Positions 57,749 through 64,000 of a DNA stretch of 64,000 nt are shown here, piece by piece. Each line of letters opens with the position of its first letter. Position 1 is the stretch's first letter. Below the pieces are notes generated by a model. It was not told the DNA's origin. It made no database searches and worked only from the letters and a program-made list of their open reading frames with translations. This DNA comes from Burkholderiales bacterium. GTDB taxonomy: Bacteria > Pseudomonadota > Gammaproteobacteria > Burkholderiales > Burkholderiaceae_C. Both the position numbers and the translations under genes were made by a program. The DNA is taken from assembly GCA_030604135.1 (NCBI GenBank), contig JAUVWL010000005.1, forward strand, positions 1 to 64,000, written 5' to 3'.

Positions 57749-58768
57749 TCACTTGCCGTGGCTCAGGGCGTTGCTGACCAGCTTGGCCGTCACGTCCACG
57801 ATCTGGATCATGCGGTCGTAGGGCATGCGCTGCGGACCGATCACCCCCAGGGTACCCACCACCTGGCCGTCGACCTCGTAGGGTGCGGTCACCACCGACA
57901 GATCTTCATACGGCACGACCTGGCTTTCTCCGCCGATGTAGATGCGCACACCATCGGCCTGGCTCGACACATCCAGCAGACGCATCAACTGGGTCTTCTG
58001 CTCGAACAGGTCGAACAGGCGACGCAGGTTGCCCATGTCGGAGGAGAACTCGGTAACCGACAGCAGGTTGCGCTCACCCGACACCACGACCTCATCGGCC
58101 TGGGCCTCTTCGTCTGCGGTGGGTTCGACCGCTGCCTGCATGAGTTCTGCGATCTCGCCGCGCAGGGCCTCGACCTCGTTGCGCAGACGCTCGCGCACCG
58201 CCTCCATGGTCAGGCCGGCGTAGTTGGCGTTGAGAAAGTTGGCCGCCTCCAGCAGCTGCGACTGGTTGAAGCTGGCCTGGGTGTGGATGATTCGGTTCTG
58301 CACATCGCCATCGGGAGAGACGATGATCACGAGCACCCGGTGCTCGGACAGGCTCAGGAATTCGATGTGGCGGAACACCGAACTGCGCCTTGGCGCCATC
58401 ACCACGCCCACGAAGTGCGACAGGCTCGACAGCATGTGGGCGGCGTGGCTGATCACCCGCTGGGGTTTGCCCGCCTCGATGGCGCCTGACGCGATCTCAT
58501 TGAGGGTGGGCAGCTCGCCGCGCCGCACCGTCAGCATGGTGTCGACGAACAGCCGGTATCCCTTGGCAGTGGGAATGCGCCCGGCCGAGGTGTGCGGGCT
58601 GGCAATCAGGCCCAGCTCCTCCAGATCGCTCATCACGTTACGGATGGTCGCCGGCGACAGGTCCAGCCCGGCGGCCTTGGCCAATGTGCGTGAGCCCACC
58701 GGCTGTCCGTCGGCGATGTAGCGCTCGACCAGCGCCTTGAGCAACAGTTGGGAACGGTCGTCCAGCAT
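57749..58768 (-). CDS. hrcA: Heat-inducible transcription repressor HrcA
   Basis: 339 residues. HrcA represses groESL and dnaK operons through CIRCE elements. N-terminal winged helix: [20 protein letters not shown] then [20 protein letters not shown] and [20 protein letters not shown] (about 50-70), all highly conserved. No CIRCE-like element was found in its own upstream region. A near-consensus TAAAAT -10 lies only 9 bp before the ATG. It is divergent from nadK. Confidence 0.95.
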   Translation of the reverse strand: MLDDRSQLLLKALVERYIADGQPVGSRTLAKAAGLDLSPATIRNVMSDLEELGLIASPHTSAGRIPTAKGYRLFVDTMLTVRRGELPTLNEIASGAIEAGKPQRVISHAAHMLSSLSHFVGVVMAPRRSSVFRHIEFLSLSEHRVLVIIVSPDGDVQNRIIHTQASFNQSQLLEAANFLNANYAGLTMEAVRERLRNEVEALRGEIAELMQAAVEPTADEEAQADEVVVSGERNLLSVTEFSSDMGNLRRLFDLFEQKTQLMRLLDVSSQADGVRIYIGGESQVVPYEDLSVVTAPYEVDGQVVGTLGVIGPQRMPYDRMIQIVDVTAKLVSNALSHGK

Positions 58769-58865
58769 GGTGGACTCATTTTACGGAGTAAGTGCCGGCG
58801 CAGCAGCCGTCGGCACAAGGGTTTGCCAGGGCTGGAGCGCCAATACCCTGTGCTGTAATGCACAC

Positions 58866-59780
58866 ATGAGCCACTCCATCGCCCCCTCGGGCCTGGCCCC
58901 TAGGGTCCAGGCCCTGCGTTTTGCCCATGTCGGCATCATCGGCAAATACCAGGCGTCCGGGTCGCGGCATGCGGTCGAGGCAATCGCCGACTTTCTGCAC
59001 GACCAGGGTTGCGAGGTCTCGCTGGAGACGGAAACCTCGCAGAACACGGGCATGGCACAGTACGCCGCGCTCGACGTGCCCGGCATTGGGCGGGAATGCC
59101 AGCTCGCCCTGGTGGTGGGCGGCGACGGCACCATGCTGGGCATCGGACGTCAGCTGGCCCGCTACGGTGTGCCGCTGATCGGCATCAACCAGGGGCGGCT
59201 GGGCTTCATCACCGACGTCCCTCTGGACGGCTTTCGCGAGCGACTGGGACCGATGCTGCGCGGGGAATACGAAGAAGAGGCGCGCAGCCTGATGGCCGCC
59301 AGCGTCTGGCGCGACGGGCATTGCGTGTTCGAGGCCACCGCCCTCAATGACGTGGTGGTCAACCGCAGCGGCGTGGCCAGCATGATCGAGCTGAGGGTGG
59401 AGGTCGACGGGCACTTTGTGGCCAATCAGCGCGCCGACGGCCTGATCATCGCCACCCCCACCGGCTCGACCGCCTACGCCCTGTCGGCCGGCGGCCCCAT
59501 GCTGCACCCGGCCATCGATGGCTGGGTGATGGTCCCGATCGCACCCCATACCCTGTCCAACCGCCCGGTGGTGCTGTCCTCGCACAGCGAAATCGCGGTG
59601 GAGATTGTGGCCGGCAAGGACGCCAGCGCCAATTTCGACATGCAGACCCTCACCAGCCTGATGCACGGCGACCGCATCGTGGTGCGGCGGTCACCCCATT
59701 CGCTGCGCCTGCTGCACCCGGTGGGCTGGAGCTATTTCGACACCCTGCGCAAGAAACTCCACTGGAACGAAGGCGGCTGA
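58866..59780 (+). CDS. nadK: NAD kinase
   Basis: 304 residues. It phosphorylates NAD to NADP. The GGDGTML motif (about 84-90) and [16 protein letters not shown] near residue 200 are signature elements; [10 protein letters not shown] follows the first. The ATG at 58866 has a TGTAAT -10 only 6 bp upstream, so the message may be leaderless. First gene of a nadK-recN-rapZ run. Confidence 0.95.
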   Translation: MSHSIAPSGLAPRVQALRFAHVGIIGKYQASGSRHAVEAIADFLHDQGCEVSLETETSQNTGMAQYAALDVPGIGRECQLALVVGGDGTMLGIGRQLARYGVPLIGINQGRLGFITDVPLDGFRERLGPMLRGEYEEEARSLMAASVWRDGHCVFEATALNDVVVNRSGVASMIELRVEVDGHFVANQRADGLIIATPTGSTAYALSAGGPMLHPAIDGWVMVPIAPHTLSNRPVVLSSHSEIAVEIVAGKDASANFDMQTLTSLMHGDRIVVRRSPHSLRLLHPVGWSYFDTLRKKLHWNEGG

Positions 59781-59830
59781 TTTCCCGGTCAGAATACGGG
59801 TCTGCCCGAACCTGTTTCCTGCCAACCGCC

Positions 59831-61477
59831 ATGAGTCTTCGCCGCATCGTCCTGCGTGATTTCGTGATCGTGCGCTCGCTCGACCTTGAGCTGGGGCGAG
59901 GGTTCTGTGTGCTAACCGGCGAGACCGGCGCCGGCAAATCCATCCTGATCGACGCCCTGCAGCTGGCCCTGGGTGGCCGCTCCGACAGCACCGTGGTCCG
60001 CGAAGGCGCCAGCCGTTGCGAGATCGCGGCCGAATTCGATCTGCCGGCCTCGCTGCGATCCTGGCTGCAGGAGCAGGGCTTCGGTGACGACGAAGACAGC
60101 CTGCTGCTGCGCCGCACGGTGGACACCGAAGGGCGCAGCCGGGCCTGGATCAATGGCAGCCCCGCCACCCTGACCCAGTTGCGCGCCCTGGCCGATAGCC
60201 TGGTCGACATCCATGGCCAACATGCCTGGCAGAGCCTGACCCGCACCGACGCGCTGCGTGCGCTGCTTGACGGCTATGGCGGCATCGACCCGCGTGCTGC
60301 GCGCGACGCCTGGGGCCGCTGGCGCCAGGCCCGCAAGTCGCTGGATGAAGCGCGCGAGCGGCAGAACCAGTTGCAGCAGGAAAGCGAGCGGCTGAGCTGG
60401 CAGATCGGCGAGCTGGACAAGCTGGCGCCCGCTGATGGCGAGTGGGAGGAGCTCAACGCACAACACGCCCGGCTGGCCAATGCCCAGTCCTTGATCGACG
60501 CAGCGCAGCTGGCTGTCAATGCCCTGGACGAATCGGAACCGTCGGCCAGGGCCCTGCTACACCGTGCGATACAGGCCCTGCAGACCCAGGTGCACCTGGA
60601 ACCACGCTTTGCGCCTGCCATCGAGGCACTGGAAGCCGCGCAGGCCCAGATCGAGGACGCGGTGCATGGTTTGCACCAGTGCCTGGGCCACACCGAGCTG
60701 GACCCGCAAGGTCTTCAGGTGCTGGATGAGCGCCTGGGCCAGTGGGTCTCACTGGCCCGCCGCTACCGCCGGCCTCCGCAGGAACTGGCCACGCTGCTGG
60801 CCCAGTGGAAACAGGAACTGGCCGACGTGGACCATGCGCTGGACCTGGGCGCGCTCGAAAACGAGGAGCGCAAGGCCTGGCAGGTGTTCGAACGCGAGTG
60901 CCAGGCACTGACCCGCCAGCGCCGCAAGGCGGCGCCCCGCCTGTCGGCCGCCGTGACCGAGATCATGCAGTCGCTCGGCATGCAGGGCGGCCGCTTCGAG
61001 GTCGGGCTGCAGGCCCTGGCCGAGCCACAGGCCCACGGTATGGAGCAGGTCGAGTTCCTGGTGGCCGGGCATGCCGGGGTGACGCCGCGTCCGGTCGGCA
61101 AGGTCGCCTCCGGCGGTGAACTCTCCCGCATCGCGCTGGCGATTTCGGTGGTCACCAGCCAGCTGGGGCAGGCCCCGACCCTGATCTTCGACGAGGTCGA
61201 CTCGGGCATTGGCGGTGCGGTGGCGCACACCGTGGGTCGCTTGCTGCGGCAGCTTGGGACCGACCGGCAGGTGCTGGCCGTCACCCACCTGCCCCAGGTG
61301 GCCGCCTGTGGCGATCGGCACCTGCTGGTTCGCAAACAGCAGGCCAAGGGAGATACCTTCAGCGAGGTGCTGCCCATCGAGGCCGAAGCGCGTGTCACCG
61401 AGCTGGCGCGCATGCTCGGTGGCGGCGAACGCTCCGAAGTCTCGCTGGCCCACGCGCGCGAACTGCTGACCGCTTGA
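59831..61477 (+). CDS. recN: DNA repair protein RecN
   Basis: 548 residues. SMC-like ATPase that acts at double-strand breaks. N-terminal Walker A GETGAGKS (about 36-43), a long coiled-coil middle (about 150-370, rich in Glu, Gln and Leu), then the signature [14 protein letters not shown] and Walker [13 protein letters not shown] near residue 455. Starts 50 bp after nadK on the same strand. A LexA box was not seen. Confidence 0.95.
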   Translation: MSLRRIVLRDFVIVRSLDLELGRGFCVLTGETGAGKSILIDALQLALGGRSDSTVVREGASRCEIAAEFDLPASLRSWLQEQGFGDDEDSLLLRRTVDTEGRSRAWINGSPATLTQLRALADSLVDIHGQHAWQSLTRTDALRALLDGYGGIDPRAARDAWGRWRQARKSLDEARERQNQLQQESERLSWQIGELDKLAPADGEWEELNAQHARLANAQSLIDAAQLAVNALDESEPSARALLHRAIQALQTQVHLEPRFAPAIEALEAAQAQIEDAVHGLHQCLGHTELDPQGLQVLDERLGQWVSLARRYRRPPQELATLLAQWKQELADVDHALDLGALENEERKAWQVFERECQALTRQRRKAAPRLSAAVTEIMQSLGMQGGRFEVGLQALAEPQAHGMEQVEFLVAGHAGVTPRPVGKVASGGELSRIALAISVVTSQLGQAPTLIFDEVDSGIGGAVAHTVGRLLRQLGTDRQVLAVTHLPQVAACGDRHLLVRKQQAKGDTFSEVLPIEAEARVTELARMLGGGERSEVSLAHARELLTA

Positions 61478-61487
61478 GGCCACGACC

Positions 61488-62384
61488 ATGAGCGCTTCGA
61501 CTCCGATGGAACTCGTGCTGATCACCGGCATGTCCGGCTCCGGCAAGTCGGTGGCCCTGACGGCCCTGGAAGACGTGGGCTTCTACTGCGTCGACAACCT
61601 GCCGCCCGAGCTGCTCGAAGCCTTCATTGCGCTGGAGCAGGGACACCGGGCCCACAAAGTCGCCATTGCCATGGACGTGCGCAGCGCCGACTCGTTGCCC
61701 GGTCTGCCGCAGCGCCTGTCCCTGATCCGCAAGCGACCCGAGCGCCCGGTGCACCTGACCACGCTGTTCCTGGACGCCAGTACCGACACCTTGATGCGCC
61801 GCTTCTCGGAAACCCGGCGCATGCACCCGCTTTCGCTCAAGACCACCAATGACCAGCGCCGCGCACTGGCCGATGCCATCGAGCACGAGCGCGAGTTGCT
61901 GGCCGAATTGCGCGAGCAGGCGCTGGTGATGGACACCAGCCTGATCCGCCCGGCCCAGTTGCGCAGCCAGGTCAAGGATGCGGTCGGCACCAGCCATGCG
62001 CCACTGACGCTGGTGTTCGAGTCTTTCGCCTTCAAGCGTGGCATACCGCTGGACGCCGATTTCGTGTTCGACGTGCGCATGCTGCCGAATCCGCACTACG
62101 AACCCGAGCTCAAGCCCCTGACGGGACGCGATGCCCCGGTGGCGGCCTTTCTGGCTGCACAGGGCGAGGTGCAGCGCATGCAGGACCATATCCAGACCTT
62201 TCTTCAGCACTGGTTGCCGCAGATGCTGCGCGACCATCGCAGCTACGTGACGGTGGCCATCGGGTGCACCGGAGGACAGCACCGATCGGTTTATCTGGCC
62301 GAGCAATTGGCGGACCACTTCGGCGACGACTGGGCCACCCGCATCAGGCACCGCGAAGCCAACGGCTGGCCAACAAGACCCTGA
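61488..62384 (+). CDS. rapZ: RNase adapter protein RapZ
   Basis: 298 residues. RapZ guides RNase E to the GlmZ small RNA in enterobacteria and senses glucosamine-6-phosphate; in other groups it is a nucleotide-binding protein of less certain role. Walker [12 protein letters not shown] (about 13-23), a VDNLPPELL loop and the C-terminal domain with [16 protein letters not shown] are conserved. It starts 10 bp after recN and converges on mutY with 3 bp between stops. Confidence 0.94.
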   Translation: MSASTPMELVLITGMSGSGKSVALTALEDVGFYCVDNLPPELLEAFIALEQGHRAHKVAIAMDVRSADSLPGLPQRLSLIRKRPERPVHLTTLFLDASTDTLMRRFSETRRMHPLSLKTTNDQRRALADAIEHERELLAELREQALVMDTSLIRPAQLRSQVKDAVGTSHAPLTLVFESFAFKRGIPLDADFVFDVRMLPNPHYEPELKPLTGRDAPVAAFLAAQGEVQRMQDHIQTFLQHWLPQMLRDHRSYVTVAIGCTGGQHRSVYLAEQLADHFGDDWATRIRHREANGWPTRP

Positions 62385-62387
62385 TGG

Positions 62388-63473
62388 TCAAAGCCGGTCC
62401 AGCAGCTGGCGCACCGGTGCGGGCAGCCCCACGCCCGTCAGGTCACCGCAATCCACCCAGCCACCGTCGGGCAACAGGACGTCCCCATGGCTTTCCGTCG
62501 GCAGATCCAGCAGCACGGGGTGCAGCCGCATCTCGCGGTGTGTGAGGCTGTGTGAAATCACGGGCAGCATGGATACCCGTTCACGCCACTGCCCGGGAAC
62601 CACCTCCAGCAGCTCCGCCTCGGTCCCGTACACCGGCGGACAGAACAGACCGGACCAGATGCCCGAGGCCGGACGCCGCTGCAAATGCAGCTGCCAGCCG
62701 CCTGGCGCCGGTCGCCTCCACAGCAAAAGCCACCAGGACACCGACTGCCGGCGCAGATGGCGGGTCCGTATGGGAAATTTCTGCACCGCGTCGCGCGCGT
62801 GGGCCAGGCACAGGTCCTGCACCGGGCACTCCGAGCAACGCGGACGGCTGCGGGTGCACAAGGTGGCGCCCAGGTCCATCAGACCCTGCGTGTAGGCCAC
62901 CATGTCCTTCGCGTCGGCTTGTTCTGGCAGCAGCGCCTGCGCCAGTCCCCACAGCCGCTGCTGGGGTCCGGCACGTGCCAGGTCTTCTTCAAAGGCCAGC
63001 AGACGCCCCAACACCCGCCGCACATTGCCGTCAAGAATGGACACGCGCTCACCAAAACAGAAGGCCGCAATGGCAGCCGCCGTCGACGCGCCAACCCCTG
63101 GCAAGCGTTGCAGCGATTCGGCGCTGTCCGGGAAACATCCTCCGTGCTCAACCACCACCACCTGGGCACAGCGGTGCAGGTTTCGGGCCCGGCTGTAGTA
63201 ACCCAGACCACTCCAGAGGGCCATCACCTCATCGGGCTGCGCCCCCGCCAGCGAGCGCACATCGGGAAAACGGGCCAGGAAACGCGGGTAATACGCCAGC
63301 ACCGTGCTCACCTGGGTCTGCTGCAGCATGATTTCCGACAGCCAGACACGGTAGGGATCGCGGATGCCCTGCCAGGGCAGGTCGTGCCGTCCGGCCCGAC
63401 GCTGCCACTCGATCAGCCGCGCAGCAAAGCCCGCCGGTAAAGCGACCGGCACCGGTTCGGAACCCGGCTTCAT
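62388..63473 (-). CDS. mutY: A/G-specific adenine glycosylase MutY
   Basis: 361 residues. It removes A mispaired with 8-oxoG. HhH-GPD domain: WLSEIMLQQTQV with the catalytic Glu (about 45-56), LPGVGASTAAAIAAF as the helix-hairpin-helix, and ILDGNVRRVL with the catalytic Asp. The [4Fe-4S] cluster cysteines are in CTRSRPRCSECPVQDLC (C-X6-C-X2-C-X5-C). A C-terminal Nudix-like 8-oxoG recognition domain follows (about 230-360). It overlaps the upstream gene by 4 bp. Confidence 0.96.
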   Translation of the reverse strand: MKPGSEPVPVALPAGFAARLIEWQRRAGRHDLPWQGIRDPYRVWLSEIMLQQTQVSTVLAYYPRFLARFPDVRSLAGAQPDEVMALWSGLGYYSRARNLHRCAQVVVVEHGGCFPDSAESLQRLPGVGASTAAAIAAFCFGERVSILDGNVRRVLGRLLAFEEDLARAGPQQRLWGLAQALLPEQADAKDMVAYTQGLMDLGATLCTRSRPRCSECPVQDLCLAHARDAVQKFPIRTRHLRRQSVSWWLLLWRRPAPGGWQLHLQRRPASGIWSGLFCPPVYGTEAELLEVVPGQWRERVSMLPVISHSLTHREMRLHPVLLDLPTESHGDVLLPDGGWVDCGDLTGVGLPAPVRQLLDRL

Positions 63474-64000
63474 GCCGGGACCGCTTCGGCCACCTTGGGT
63501 TCGGTGTCTTCGAGCAGGCGGTCGGTCAGCTCACCGAGCTTGGCATCGAGCAGGTGCAGTTCGGTCTGCTGTGCCTGCAGTTCGCGGATGCGGTCATCCA
63601 GTCCACCGGCGGCCTGCTGGATGCGGGAGACCGCCTCGATGCGCCGGGTGAAGTTGCGGCGGCGCTCGCGCAATTGCGCATCGAGCTGGGCCGCTGCCGA
63701 CTTGTTCCAGATTTCGACCTCGGCCACCGCCGCTTCATAGACCACCCGCAGCCGGCTCATCAGGGCACGCGCCAGGCGTTCGGCAAACTCCGGCTGAGCC
63801 AGTCGCAAGGCATTGCCCAGGCTCAGGTACTGAAGGTGGCTCTTCTCGATCTGGTCAAGGTCTTTGTAGAAGCGCGCCAACACGGGCGGTGGCGGCGCCT
63901 GAAGGGAAAAGCCGTACTCGGCGTTGAGCCCCTTGAAGCTGCCTTCAAGCATGGCCTGGATTTCGTCGCGCAAGCGCTCGGTCTGGGCGAGACCTGCGCG
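63470..64000 (-). CDS. C-terminal part of a probable dynamin-like GTPase (partial)
   Basis: The open frame runs off the right window edge; 176 C-terminal residues are visible. They are helical, with heptad-like patterns rich in Leu, Arg, Glu and Gln (RLARALMSRLRVVYEAAVAE, RRRNFTRRIEAVSRIQQAAG, LHLLDAKLGELTDRLLED), so a coiled-coil region. Dynamin-family proteins are often encoded directly before mutY in this family of bacteria. The GTPase domain is outside the window, so the name rests on context. Overlaps mutY by 4 bp. Confidence 0.5.
   Translation of the reverse strand, partial: RAGLAQTERLRDEIQAMLEGSFKGLNAEYGFSLQAPPPPVLARFYKDLDQIEKSHLQYLSLGNALRLAQPEFAERLARALMSRLRVVYEAAVAEVEIWNKSAAAQLDAQLRERRRNFTRRIEAVSRIQQAAGGLDDRIRELQAQQTELHLLDAKLGELTDRLLEDTEPKVAEAVPA

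Noticed and set aside
58769..58865. CIRCE element expected near hrcA
   Set aside because: No TTAGCACTC-N9-GAGTGCTAA-like inverted repeat is present in this interval.

Overview
The window looks like a chromosomal segment of a high-GC betaproteobacterium of the order Burkholderiales, most likely family Comamonadaceae (Hydrogenophaga-like). This is inferred from protein families such as the BPSS1780-type membrane protein, the Burkholderiales-style hrcA / nadK-recN-rapZ neighbourhood, the rpsP-rimM-trmD-rplS operon and a G+C-rich intergenic repeat at the left edge. No phage, integrase, insertion sequence or CRISPR array was seen. Genes are dense and mostly core metabolism, with several regulatory islands.

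Layout. 0.2-7.6 kb: retropepsin-like protease, RidA, plsY, ybaK, polA, a small secreted protein, thrB and a BPSS1780 membrane protein. 7.6-15 kb: a block containing a PhoX-type phosphatase, a GT4 glycosyltransferase, an Mpo1-like membrane protein, a membrane-anchored class III aminotransferase, a phosphatidylserine decarboxylase-family protein and a 96-residue unknown protein. Most of these genes carry Pho-box-like direct repeats (CTGTCAT-type heptamers every 11 bp) upstream. 15-24.3 kb: uvrD, guaC with a structured leader, a TauE/SafE permease, an esterase, a GntR regulator, a beta-hydroxyacid dehydrogenase and an acyltransferase-SGNH protein. 24.6-33.6 kb: tRNA-Ala(CGC), a DEAD-box helicase with a long leader, the pit phosphate transporter, then orn, M48 protease, phhB, rsgA, a CobD/CbiB-like protein and nudL. 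33.7-36.2 kb: rpsP-rimM-trmD-rplS operon with promoter and terminator. 36.2-39.9 kb: GNAT, TM2 protein, AEC transporter, and a TetR regulator divergent from a membrane protein.

39.9-53.2 kb is a metal-homeostasis island. Two palindromes sit between zur and znuCBA-zigA. zur leads a leftward operon with an FtsX/MacB-type ABC transporter, a small Cys/His secreted protein and a DUF3299 protein. Directly after zigA a strong overlapping double Fur box precedes a Nik/Opp-type ABC importer whose two ATPases are fused in one chain, followed by an EamA exporter. 53.2-64 kb: msrA, a LysR regulator divergent from gcdH, a K+/H+ antiporter, a CAU tRNA (probably Ile2), hrcA, nadK, recN, rapZ, mutY and the 3' part of a probable dynamin-like gene.

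The two most interesting regions are the candidate phosphate-starvation lipid/phosphate block (7.6-15 kb) and the paired Zur and Fur controlled metal-transport operons (40-53 kb). All functional calls come from reading the translated sequence and recognising motifs; no database search was run.
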